Positions 51,765 through 59,978 of a stretch of DNA of 64,000 nucleotides are shown one piece after another. Position numbers and translations under genes: made by a program. The DNA comes from CAVQOB01 sp963714325 (GTDB taxonomy: Bacteria; Pseudomonadota; Alphaproteobacteria; Rhizobiales; Hyphomicrobiaceae). The number at the start of each line of letters is the position of its first letter. The stretch's first letter is position 1. The notes beneath the pieces are model-generated. The model was not told where the DNA came from, did no database searches, and saw only the letters and a list, made by a program, of their open reading frames with translations. The stretch spans positions 1-64,000 of the forward strand of contig CAVQOB010000001.1 of the NCBI GenBank assembly GCA_963714325.1, in the 5' to 3' direction.

Positions 51765-52492
51765 TCAGCGGACCGGCACCAGCATCCGCCGCGATTGCAA
51801 CCGGCCCGACGGCCGTACAGCGTTTCGCTGCAATCGAAGCGCGCATTGACACCATCACGCAGGATGCCACGTCCTCACCCGTGGCGGCTGCCGCCGAGTT
51901 GCTCCGTCTCGGTGAAGAGGTGATGGAGATCTGGATTGCAGCGCGCGGCGAAATTCCCACACAGGAAACCAAAGAAGGCTTCCGCCTGATCGCGCTGCAT
52001 CGGCAGGGCGCCAAGCGTGAGCCGTCCTTCAATGCCTGCCGCGAAACAGCCCGCGAACTCGTCTACCACTACAATCTCATCGTGGCGCAGGACGGTGCAT
52101 CAACAGAGGCACTGTGTTCCCCGCGTCGTCGAGCCGAGGCCGAGCCTTCGGCTCGACGCGGGGAGGGGGCAGTGGTGGGGGTATCCGGCGAATGCGCTGC
52201 TGATCGGGCTGCGCAGTCACAAAACCCAGTACTGTCATCCCGGAGGTTGTCCCCGGGACCCATTGTGCCGATCCTCCAACAAGGCGATGAGGGCTCGATG
52301 GATCCCAGCAATGAATGCCGGGATGACACGGCATTTGTTATGCGTCGTGCGCAAGCCCAAACCATCCGCATGATGGCGCTCGTCGCCAAACATCTCGTCT
52401 ACTTTGTCGATGGCAAGATGCACGTTGAAGGGCTCGGCGAATTCTGCTGTGCGGCGAAACCTGTGCGCGCGGCGGATGAGCGCAAAGCGTAG
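51761..52492 (+). CDS. Hypothetical protein between shdrB2 and lbpA with inserted repeats
   Basis: 243 residues. The ATG overlaps the shdrB2 stop (ATGA). The N-terminal ~115 residues ('AVQRFAAIEARIDTITQDATSSPVAAAAELLRLGEEVMEIW') are mostly helical, and the C-terminal ~50 ('QTIRMMALVAKHLVYFVDGKMHVEGLGEFCCAAKP') look native. The middle ~73 residues come from repeat DNA: a hairpin CCCCGCGTCG...CGACGCGGGG (52118-52161) and a GTCATCCCGG...CCGGGATGAC element (52232-52328), read in frame. Without it the protein would have about 165 residues. I know no function for it. Confidence 0.65.
   Translation: MISGPAPASAAIATGPTAVQRFAAIEARIDTITQDATSSPVAAAAELLRLGEEVMEIWIAARGEIPTQETKEGFRLIALHRQGAKREPSFNACRETARELVYHYNLIVAQDGASTEALCSPRRRAEAEPSARRGEGAVVGVSGECAADRAAQSQNPVLSSRRLSPGPIVPILQQGDEGSMDPSNECRDDTAFVMRRAQAQTIRMMALVAKHLVYFVDGKMHVEGLGEFCCAAKPVRAADERKA
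52118..52328. repeat. Two dispersed palindromic repeats in frame inside a gene
   Basis: CCCCGCGTCGTCGAGCCGAG at 52118 pairs with CCTTCGGCTCGACGCGGGG up to 52161; then GTCATCCCGGAGGTTGTCCC at 52232 is mirrored by GCCGGGATGAC ending at 52328. The second is the same kind as at 27104-27186 and 55490. Both are coding here. Confidence 0.75.
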
Positions 52493-52536
52493 GACATTGC
52501 GAATAGGCAATTGCACGGCGGGCCGATTCGCGGTCC

Positions 52537-52585
52537 ACTCACCACTCACCACTCACCACTCACCACTCACCACTCACCACTCACC
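52537..52585 (+). repeat. 7-bp tandem repeat (ACTCACC)7 upstream of lbpA
   Basis: Seven exact copies of ACTCACC end 24 bases before the lbpA start codon at 52610. Such a short repeat can change copy number by slippage and thereby change spacing in the lbpA leader. Confidence 0.9.
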
Positions 52586-52609
52586 CTCACCACCGCCCCG
52601 GAGCCTTCC

Positions 52610-53050
52610 ATGCCCCTCGTCAAAGGCTGCAATCTGCCGGATCACTTGCTCTACGACGTCGACAATCACATCTGGTTTCAGGACCAGGGCGACGGCACCG
52701 TCAAGCTCGGCATGACGACGGTCGCAACCGCCATGGCCGGTCAGCTCGTCGCCTTCACGCCGAAGAAAGCCGGCCGCTCCGTCGATGCGGGGAAATCCTG
52801 CGCGACCGTTGAAAGCGGAAAATGGGTTGGCCCCGCGAAAAGTTGCGCTGCCGGCGAAGTCGTCAAGGTCAACGCTGACCTCGTCGCCAATCCGTCGATC
52901 GCCAACTCAGACCCTTACGACAAAGGCTGGTTCATTATTCTCAAACCCGTCGACTGGGCATCGATCCTGCCGACGCTGACGCCCGGCGCGCACGTCACCG
53001 CCAAATACGAAGCCAAGATGGCCGCCGACGGCTTCGCCGGTTGCGCCTGA
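52610..53050 (+). CDS. lbpA: Lipoate-binding protein LbpA of the sHdr pathway
   Basis: 146 residues from the ATG at 52610 (MPLVKGCNLPDHLLYDVDNH). It has the GcvH-like fold but with the LbpA marks: 'LGMTTVATAMAGQLVAFTPKKAG' and the lipoyl site 'CATVESGKWVGPAKS' with Lys71. LbpA carries sulfane sulfur on its lipoyl arm to sHdr, which oxidises it to sulfite. The usual sHdr lipoate-assembly genes (lipS1, lipS2, slpl) are not in the window. It closes the plus-strand operon, and the convergent YeeE/YedE gene ends right at its stop. Confidence 0.92.
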   Translation: MPLVKGCNLPDHLLYDVDNHIWFQDQGDGTVKLGMTTVATAMAGQLVAFTPKKAGRSVDAGKSCATVESGKWVGPAKSCAAGEVVKVNADLVANPSIANSDPYDKGWFIILKPVDWASILPTLTPGAHVTAKYEAKMAADGFAGCA

Positions 53051-54154
53051 TCATGCTTCGTCTGTAAGAATGCGCTCAAGCGTTTTCATGCCGCGCACGC
53101 CGCCAACGATGATCGCCGCGAAAGTGAGGAACGAGCCGAGCGCCAATGTCGATACACCGGTGACGGCTTGGCCGATCGTGCACCCCATTGCCAGCACGCC
53201 GCCGATGCCCATCAGGACCGCGCCGAACAGCGTGCGCTTGGTGTCGCCGATATCGGAGAACGTCGTCAGCTTTAATCGGCCCATCGACACTGCCGCCAGA
53301 AACGCGCCGAGGATAGCGCCGAATACCGTGGTGACGCCGAAGCCCGGTGTCATCGCAGCAGTGAAGCGCTGCAGCCATTCGATGCTGTCGGCAGTCGGGC
53401 GGACAAAGGTCAACGAAATGGGATTCGTCGTCCGCGTCGCCATTTCGTCGTAGCTAAGCCCCGTCAACGCCCATCCAGCGATGGCACACAGACCAACACC
53501 GACACCCGCAATAATATGAACCGGCGACGTGCGAAAGCTCTCGTCGCGAAAGCAATAGACGAAAGCGGCGGCGGTGACAGCCAATGCCATGACCCCATTG
53601 CCAGCCTTGGCGCTGAGTGATGTCAACTGACCAAAGATATCGCCGATGCTTTGCGTGGCGAGCTTCAGGCCCGCGAGATTGATGCTGGTTGTCTGCTCGA
53701 TCCAAGCTCGAACCGGGCCGAAAATGCCGCCGAGGGCCATGTAGGCGAACAACCCCATGACGATGAGCGTGAACAGTGCTCTCAGATCGCCACCGCCGAC
53801 GCGGGCAAGGTTGCGACTGGCGCAGCCGCCAGCAAACACCATGCCGAAGCCAAACATCAAACCGCCGACGATGTTGCCGAACCAATTCAGCGTCGTGCCA
53901 AGGTACATCGATTTAGCGAGTGGGATCGTATCGGTCAGTGCCAGCGCCTGCGTGCCGATCATCGCTGTGGCAGCCGCCAGCACCCAGGAGCGCATGCGGC
54001 GATAGTCGTCGAGGTTCACGACATCAGAGATCGCGCCCATGGTGCAGAAATTCGTGCGATAGACCAGGAACCCGAATACCATCCCGATGGCCAACCCACC
54101 GGTTGCCAGCCAGAAGCCGGGGGCCTGTTGCATGAGTTCCCGAATGGCAGACAT
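53051..54154 (-). CDS. YeeE/YedE family sulfur-compound transporter (TsuA-like)
   Basis: 367 residues with about nine hydrophobic segments. 'FLVYRTNFCTMGAISDVVNLDDYRRMRSWVLA' and 'GGLMFGFGMVFAGGCASRNLARVGGGDLRALFTLIVMG' in the N-terminal half, and 'GIGGVLAMGCTIGQAVTGVSTLALGSFLTF' near the end, carry the cysteines that bind thiosulfate-like sulfur in TsuA proteins. It would import thiosulfate or similar sulfur compounds for the sHdr pathway. It is convergent with lbpA (stop codons adjacent). An operator palindrome lies 72-91 bases upstream of its start. Confidence 0.88.
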   Translation of the reverse strand: MSAIRELMQQAPGFWLATGGLAIGMVFGFLVYRTNFCTMGAISDVVNLDDYRRMRSWVLAAATAMIGTQALALTDTIPLAKSMYLGTTLNWFGNIVGGLMFGFGMVFAGGCASRNLARVGGGDLRALFTLIVMGLFAYMALGGIFGPVRAWIEQTTSINLAGLKLATQSIGDIFGQLTSLSAKAGNGVMALAVTAAAFVYCFRDESFRTSPVHIIAGVGVGLCAIAGWALTGLSYDEMATRTTNPISLTFVRPTADSIEWLQRFTAAMTPGFGVTTVFGAILGAFLAAVSMGRLKLTTFSDIGDTKRTLFGAVLMGIGGVLAMGCTIGQAVTGVSTLALGSFLTFAAIIVGGVRGMKTLERILTDEA

Positions 54155-54225
54155 GCGGCGTGTCTTGTCCCTGCGTTGCGCGGTGCCGCATACTTAAGCG
54201 TCGCTTTCCCGTTTCGTCCAGCAGC

Positions 54226-54245
54226 ATATACGAATGTTCGCATAT
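54226..54245. promoter_or_regulatory. Palindromic operator upstream of the YeeE/YedE gene
   Basis: ATATACGAATGTTCGCATAT has dyad symmetry and shares ATATnCGnAnnTnCGnATAT with 42382-42401. It lies 72 bases upstream of the transporter's ATG at 54154. The transporter and the sHdr operon thus probably answer to one ArsR-type regulator. Confidence 0.65.
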
Positions 54246-54371
54246 AGGATGCCACCGCAACCGCACCGATGCAGGCTGTCGCCTTGGACGGGCAGTACTG
54301 AGCCGCTCACCACGTGCGGTCCTGACCCGGTCATGCCGAGGATGGGCCGACGCTTGGCGGCGAGTTTGCGT

Positions 54372-55418
54372 TCAAACGCCGAACTCACCCCACTCCTTGC
54401 CGGCGGCCACCAGCAACGCCTGCATCTGCGGACACGCGGTCGAATTGGCGAGTTGGAACGTCTGTTTGGCGAGGTCGCGCCCGGCGGCGCTGTCGGAGGG
54501 ATAGTGCAGCCCCAGCACTTCGCGGTTGCGGGCGATGCGTTGCGCCATGCGTTCGAGCGGGCTGTCTGCGAGGGCTGCCGATGGCACGAGGCCCGGCGCG
54601 CGCTTCAGAATATCGGTGAGGCACAACTGCATGGCGTAGGCTTCAGTGGCGTGGCCGCTCGGAAACGCGGCGTGTCCGGGCACGGCGATGGGGGGGAGCA
54701 ACTGCGGCGCCAGCTGCGACGGCCGTGGCCGATTGAATTTCGCCTTCTGATACACCGCCTGGAACTGCGCAATGCGCAGGATGGCTTCCAGCGCGTAGAC
54801 GGTGCAGGGGTGCGTTGACTTCGAGAAGCTCACGATGCCGGCGAAATACTTGTCGGGCCGAGCGCGCTGAGCCAGGGCTTCGGCCATGACGCCCGGCCGG
54901 AAATCCATCAGCTCGGTCAGTTCATCGATCTCGGCTTGCACGGCACTCGCGCCCGGCAGGAACGACGCGAGATCAATCGCTGACCAAGCGGTATTCTTGA
55001 CGAACTCGGCGAGCAGGACGATGCCGAAGTGTTCTAAACTCCAGGCGCGCGGCGGCGAACGCAGTGTGCCACCAGCACCTGGCGAAAAGGATTTGACGGT
55101 GTTGAGCGGCCAAGCGGCGGCGGCTGTGGTGCCGGGCGGCTCGGTGTTTTCCGGTGGCCAGCGATTGCCGCGGAACCAGTTCTCACCGGGCGCCGGATTG
55201 AGCGAGGGCGAAATGCCGACCGGCCGGCGTCCGGCTGATCCACCGCGTCCCGAACCGCCAACGCCATCGACGCCGTCAACGCCATCAACACCGTCAACAC
55301 CGTCAACGCCATCAACCCCATCAACACCACCAATCCAGCGCGCCATGACAACCTCAAAATGATCGAAAACAAATGCAAGTGGATCATGCTCCAAGCGCGC
55401 ACTGACGACAAGAGACAT
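54372..55418 (-). CDS. PAP2-superfamily acid phosphatase/haloperoxidase-like protein with a GVD tandem repeat
   Basis: About 348 residues from the ATG at 55418 (MSLVVSARLEHDPL). A collagen-like GVD repeat (GGVDGVDGVDGVDGVDG, about residues 27-46) encoded by a 9-base DNA repeat (55257-55335) follows a short N-terminal part. The catalytic PAP2 motifs are 'KFNRPRPSQL', 'PGHAAFPSGHATEAYA' and 'RNREVLGLHYPSDSAAG'. Such enzymes are vanadium haloperoxidases or acid phosphatases. No signal peptide is clear, though an alternative start at 55352 (MARWIGG) is possible. The codons before 55418 come from a dispersed repeat and are unlikely to be used. Confidence 0.78.
   Translation of the reverse strand: MSLVVSARLEHDPLAFVFDHFEVVMARWIGGVDGVDGVDGVDGVDGVDGVDGVGGSGRGGSAGRRPVGISPSLNPAPGENWFRGNRWPPENTEPPGTTAAAAWPLNTVKSFSPGAGGTLRSPPRAWSLEHFGIVLLAEFVKNTAWSAIDLASFLPGASAVQAEIDELTELMDFRPGVMAEALAQRARPDKYFAGIVSFSKSTHPCTVYALEAILRIAQFQAVYQKAKFNRPRPSQLAPQLLPPIAVPGHAAFPSGHATEAYAMQLCLTDILKRAPGLVPSAALADSPLERMAQRIARNREVLGLHYPSDSAAGRDLAKQTFQLANSTACPQMQALLVAAGKEWGEFGV
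55257..55335. repeat. 9-bp tandem repeat encoding Gly-Val-Asp/Asn
   Basis: Units of the form (GCCATCAAC / GCCGTCAAC / ACCGTCAAC) repeat about eight times. On the minus strand they encode GVDGVDG in the PAP2 gene. The number of units probably varies between strains. Confidence 0.85.
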
Positions 55419-55791
55419 TGACGTCGGACGGTTGGCCGGCCAGCAAACTTCAATTCTCGATGCTGCAAAGCAAAAGGTGTCATCCCGGGGCTCGTCCCCG
55501 GGACCCATCACGCAACAGGCTGAGGTATGACGTTGTGGCGCGATGGGTCCCGCGAATAATTGCCGGGACGACACCGGCGGGGGCCGCCGAACCTGAATTG
55601 AATTACCCGGATCGGCCGGCTGGCTGAACGTTGAATGGGGTCTTGTCAGCGCGCGGCGTTGCAGACATCATGGCTCGGCGCGGTATTTGGTACGGCAGTG
55701 TGGCCGTCACATTTTATAACGATCATTTTTCCAGGGGGTGCGGCAGACCGTGATGGCCGTGCCCGCGCTCTTGGCAACAGATAGGTGTCGC
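55419..55791. other. Divergent intergenic region with a dispersed-repeat core
   Basis: About 370 bases lie between the PAP2 gene and the subtilase. 55488-55515 is a GTCATCCCGGGGCTCGTCCC-type repeat with a mirrored GCCGGGACGACACCGG near 55561-55577. I see no further gene. Confidence 0.5.
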
Positions 55792-57204
55792 ATGTCGCCA
55801 ACCCCGGTCTATCGTCAATATGTTGTCCTAGATGCGCGGCAAGCCCAGGTGACGTCAGTGCAACTGCAGACTGCTGCTGCGATCGAGGCGTTGAACGTTC
55901 GCGTTTTCGACGCGGTCGGTGGCTCAAACCTGTTGCGTGGCCGAGCGCGGGCCGCCCTGCCACCCTTCGTTTCAACGGACGTTCGCGGGGCATTGAAGGC
56001 AGCGGCCGTCGCGCCGGTGACACCGTCGTCTGTCGTGGTGCCCTACAGCTTCGACAGCATCGACGATCTCGCCGAATTCCGCCGGCTGACGCTGGCGCAT
56101 CTCGGCGACGCCAAAGCGGTCGCTGGCTCCGGCGTGCTCGGCATCGGTTCCGATCCGCGCGGGTTCTTTGCCGAGCAACTGCGCCCGATGCTATCGTCAC
56201 GCGCGTTCGGTACCCGCGCCGACGCGCTCCAACTGATCCGCGCGCACGTGCTGGCCGATCGGGGATTGCGCGGCCAAGGCGTGCATGTGGCAATCATCGA
56301 TCACGGACTGAACAAAGATGAGATCATCCGTCGCCGACCGCAGAGTTGGGGTGGCGGCATCGGCGCGATTGATGTCGAGCCGGGGACGGCAGCGCGAAGC
56401 TCGCACGGCCAGATGATCGCCCGCAATGTGCTGGATTTGGCGCCGGAAGTGACGCTCTATGACGTGCCGATCATTCCGTCGCGCATCCAAACGCCGAATT
56501 TCTTTGCCTCGCACGCCCATGCTGTCATCCAGTCGGTGATCGACCGGATCCGCGTGTTGCGCCAGCAGGGCGATCCCGCGCAACCCTGGATCCTGGTCAA
56601 TGCCTGGGCGATTTTCGATCGCGCGAGCGAGCAGCCGCGGGGCGATTATACCGAGAATAGCAATCCCGGAACGCCCGGCGCGCCGGGGCATCCGCTGTTC
56701 CGGCTGATGCAGACTGCCGTCGACGAGAATATCGACGTGATTTTCGCCTCAGGAAACTGCGGCCGGCATTGCCGCGATCCGCGCTGTGGCAAGGTCGATC
56801 GCGGTCCCGGACACAGCATCTGGGGCGCTAACGCGCATCCAGCAGTTCTGACGGTCGGTGCGGTGTCGGTGGGCGCGGCCTGGATGGGCTATTCCTCGGA
56901 AGGACCGGTGTTCGGTGCCTCGCCCGAAAAACCGGATATCGCCTTGCCCAGCCACTTCGCCGATCCCGCCAATGCTGCGATCGCCAACACCGGCACGTCG
57001 GCCGCGACAGCGCTCGCCGCCGGCGTCGTCGCCGCGATCCGCAGCGGCCCAAAATGGAATGCAACGTCACTCGCACCGGGTGCACTGAAACAAGCACTTA
57101 TGGCGAGCGCCGACGGCGGCACCCCCGGCTGGAACCGCAAAACCGGTCACGGCGTGCTCGATGCGGAAGGCGCAATGGTACACCTTGATGCAGCATCGGC
57201 ATGA
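55792..57204 (+). CDS. Subtilase (peptidase S8 family)
   Basis: 470 residues from the ATG at 55792 (MSPTPVYRQYVVLD). The catalytic triad is Asp170 in 'VAIIDHGLNKD', His205 in 'ARSSHGQMIARNVLDLAPEV' and Ser403 in 'IANTGTSAATALAAGVVAA', with the oxyanion Asn322 in 'IFASGNCGRHC'. The N-terminal ~150 residues may be a propeptide or extra domain. No signal peptide is evident, so an intracellular role is possible. The gene is convergent with a large BTAD/TPR regulator, and their stop codons are 2 bases apart. Confidence 0.87.
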   Translation: MSPTPVYRQYVVLDARQAQVTSVQLQTAAAIEALNVRVFDAVGGSNLLRGRARAALPPFVSTDVRGALKAAAVAPVTPSSVVVPYSFDSIDDLAEFRRLTLAHLGDAKAVAGSGVLGIGSDPRGFFAEQLRPMLSSRAFGTRADALQLIRAHVLADRGLRGQGVHVAIIDHGLNKDEIIRRRPQSWGGGIGAIDVEPGTAARSSHGQMIARNVLDLAPEVTLYDVPIIPSRIQTPNFFASHAHAVIQSVIDRIRVLRQQGDPAQPWILVNAWAIFDRASEQPRGDYTENSNPGTPGAPGHPLFRLMQTAVDENIDVIFASGNCGRHCRDPRCGKVDRGPGHSIWGANAHPAVLTVGAVSVGAAWMGYSSEGPVFGASPEKPDIALPSHFADPANAAIANTGTSAATALAAGVVAAIRSGPKWNATSLAPGALKQALMASADGGTPGWNRKTGHGVLDAEGAMVHLDAASA

Positions 57205-57206
57205 AT

Positions 57207-59789
57207 TCACTCCGGCAGGCCGGCTTTGCGCAGGGCGTCGGCCCAGCGGCGGCCGGTTGGATTATCGCCGGCGGGATGGCGGTTGAGGTATTGACTCGTG
57301 GTTAGCGCCGGCTCAAGGCGGCGCAATTCCTCGACCGTGTTGCGCGCCTCCTTCATGCGACCGGACAGCGATTGTGCGACGGCGAGAGCCCGCAGCGCCG
57401 ATGTGAAATTCCGATTGATCTTCAAGGACTGCTGGGCGTGCGTCACCGCTTTGTCGAACTCGTCGGCGGACAGATAGGCGGCCACGGCCAGTGCATCATA
57501 ATAGCCGCGACGTGGGTCGAGGGGCGACAGCCGCTTGGCGCGCTCGACGCCGGCGACGGCGAGTTGTCCCTGGCCTTGGAACGAATGCATGACGCCCTTC
57601 AAGAGCCACGCCAGCGAGTTGTTCGGGTTACACTCCACCGCTTGGTCAAACAAATCGGCGGCGCGATCGAACCGTTTCAGCATGTGCAGATTGACCCAGG
57701 CATGCGACGTCAATGCCAACGAGCAGGTCGGATCGGCATCGATGGCGCGCGCCGCCGATGCCGCCGCGTCCGCTGCATCAGCCGCAATATCGCTCGACCA
57801 ACCCTGATTGACCCGCCAGACGTACAACCGCGCGAGCCAGGCATGCGGCAGCGGGTGCGCGGGGATGCGGGCGATCAGTTCATCGAGAATGGCTTTAGCG
57901 CGCAGGAAGCTCTGCGGCGACCAGCGATGCAGCAGATTGACGGCGGCGAACAGCAGTGTGTAGTTCTCCACCGAACGCAAGGGATGCAGCTGGGTGCGCT
58001 CCAACTCGCGGGTGAAGATCCGCGCGGTGAAAGCGGCGACGATGTCTTCGACAATGGCGGCGCTGTCGTTGGCGAGATCGGCGAGGCGCACGGCGACCGT
58101 GTGGCCCAGGACGATGTTGCCGGAGCGGCTTTCGACCAGTTCGGCGCGAATGGCCAAGCGGCCGTCCGGCAAGGTGTCGATATCTCCGGTGATGATGTAG
58201 CTCGGCGCGTTCAGCAACTGCGCGATCAAATTGAGCTGCAGTCGCCGGCCAGCCAAGGCGCGCGTCGACAGGCGGGAAATGACGCTGACCTCGTTGGACG
58301 TCGCCAAGGCGTTGATCAGGTGCTCGGCGAGGATCTCGCCGACGGTGTTGCCGAGGCCCTCGGACTTCGACCAGAACGGTATAACGGCGATCGACGGCTT
58401 CAGGTCGGGGCTGGCGGCGGTCGGCGACGGGCCGTGGTCGGGGTGATGCAGGCTGAATGTACGCAGTGGTCCTGATTGCAACTCCCAGGTTTGGAGACCG
58501 AGGTCGTGGACGTCGGCATCGGGGCCGACATGCAGGGTTTCGCGAAAGCCTTCGGTTGCGAGAAACTGCCCAGGCCCGGCGTGGGCTGCCAATTGCGACG
58601 CCAACTGCATGGCGGCCTTGAGATCGGGCGCTGATCCATCCTCACCCTCGATGGCGGCTCCGATCTGGATGGGCGTGCCGGGCATCGCCGTGCTGACCTG
58701 CAGGTTCGTCGAAAAAACGGTCTTCGCAGCCGTTGGGCCGGTATCGAACTGGATGACGAATTGGTTGGCCGTCCGACTGATCAAGCGCGCGTTGGGGCTG
58801 GCAAGGAACGCACGAAGCGTCGCGTCGGGCATCCCGCCAACCGCTTCGTTGCCCGGTACCTGGGCGGCGATGATCGCTCGGCCATCGGCGACGTGGCGCA
58901 TTACCTCCAGGCGAGGTTGCGGGGGTTCCGGATGAAGCAGTGGCTCCGGTTCGCTCGGTGGCTGCGACAGCCGGATGGCGACGAGCAGTTGTTGTGTCTC
59001 GGCGCCCGGCTCCACTTCGAAGGCGTCGTCGAGCAGGTCCCAGAGCAGCTTGTAGGCCTTGAGCGCGCCGGCGATGTCGCCGGCCTCGGCGCGACACTGC
59101 ATGATCGTGCGCACGGCCGGTTCATGGATCGGTTCGATGGTAACGATGGCACGCGCCAGCGCCTCACGGTCATGCGCGGTTGCGGCGCGGGCGAGGCCGT
59201 GCGTCAGTTGTTCAAGGATTTTGGCTTTCGCCTCCGCGCGCACCGCCGTCACCCAATCGCGGAAGGCGGGATCGACGTCTTCGAGATCCTTGAGGAATGC
59301 ATCGAGAATGTTCGGTTGCGCAAGCAGTAGTGGATGCGCCGTTGCCGCGCGCGCTGCAGACATCACCGCATCGATGTCGGTCGCGAATGCCTCAGGGAGC
59401 AGCCAGACAGCGTTCCGGTCAGATCGGATCATGTCGATGCCGTGCGGCTTCAGCGCCAGATTTAATTGATAGAGTTCCTGGCGCAGCGACGCGCGGGCCG
59501 GGTCGGGTGGTGCCTCGCTCCACAACACGGACTGTAGTCGCTCGCGCGCCTCCCGCATGCCGGGCTGCAGCGACAGGAAGGCCAGAAGCGCTGCCGACTT
59601 ACGATAGCGAAGCGCGATCTCCTTGTCGTCGACCTGGAGCTGGAAGCGGGTCAACAGTGTCATCAGGACATGGGGCCGGGGCTGTTCGGCACCTGGCGCC
59701 TGAGATGCTGTCCGTACCGGGCGCGGCCGACGCGTTGCCCCGGCACTGCCCGTCTCCTTTCCTTGCGGCTTATTCTTTGGTGATGGCAT
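57207..59789 (-). CDS. Large BTAD-domain regulator with TolB-like and TPR parts
   Basis: 860 residues. After a disordered tail (1-38) come a winged-helix/BTAD module (about 40-275; 'LLTRFQLQVDDKEIALRYRKSAALLAFLSLQ', 'ARASLRQELYQLNLALK', 'EVEPGAETQQLL'), a middle region related to cyclase-like domains (about 290-450; 'GQFLATEGFRETLHVG'), a TolB/CadC-like domain ('PSIAVIPFWSKSEGLGNTVGEILAEHLINAL'), and TPR repeats to the end. This architecture is common in Hyphomicrobiales and is thought to act as a transcription regulator sensing through protein binding. DNA binding is inferred. No ATP-binding P-loop is seen. Confidence 0.78.
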   Translation of the reverse strand: MPSPKNKPQGKETGSAGATRRPRPVRTASQAPGAEQPRPHVLMTLLTRFQLQVDDKEIALRYRKSAALLAFLSLQPGMREARERLQSVLWSEAPPDPARASLRQELYQLNLALKPHGIDMIRSDRNAVWLLPEAFATDIDAVMSAARAATAHPLLLAQPNILDAFLKDLEDVDPAFRDWVTAVRAEAKAKILEQLTHGLARAATAHDREALARAIVTIEPIHEPAVRTIMQCRAEAGDIAGALKAYKLLWDLLDDAFEVEPGAETQQLLVAIRLSQPPSEPEPLLHPEPPQPRLEVMRHVADGRAIIAAQVPGNEAVGGMPDATLRAFLASPNARLISRTANQFVIQFDTGPTAAKTVFSTNLQVSTAMPGTPIQIGAAIEGEDGSAPDLKAAMQLASQLAAHAGPGQFLATEGFRETLHVGPDADVHDLGLQTWELQSGPLRTFSLHHPDHGPSPTAASPDLKPSIAVIPFWSKSEGLGNTVGEILAEHLINALATSNEVSVISRLSTRALAGRRLQLNLIAQLLNAPSYIITGDIDTLPDGRLAIRAELVESRSGNIVLGHTVAVRLADLANDSAAIVEDIVAAFTARIFTRELERTQLHPLRSVENYTLLFAAVNLLHRWSPQSFLRAKAILDELIARIPAHPLPHAWLARLYVWRVNQGWSSDIAADAADAAASAARAIDADPTCSLALTSHAWVNLHMLKRFDRAADLFDQAVECNPNNSLAWLLKGVMHSFQGQGQLAVAGVERAKRLSPLDPRRGYYDALAVAAYLSADEFDKAVTHAQQSLKINRNFTSALRALAVAQSLSGRMKEARNTVEELRRLEPALTTSQYLNRHPAGDNPTGRRWADALRKAGLPE

Positions 59790-59978
59790 TGCCGTCCGTT
59801 CGGAATTTCAGGCAGTTGGACACCTAATTCTGGCCAGATCCGTGGTCTGGTCAAGGCCGGTGATTAGACCCGGTGTGGCGGCGGATCGGTTTGCTTCTGT
59901 CCCGTCGGTCTGGTTCGGTCGCTCTAAGCAATACGGGATGCAATAGCGGCAATGCTGGGTTTGCTCCAGATTGCGCAA

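Noticed and set aside
57372..58475. 367-codon plus-strand frame over the BTAD/TPR regulator.
   Set aside because: Antisense shadow of a long TPR-coding frame.
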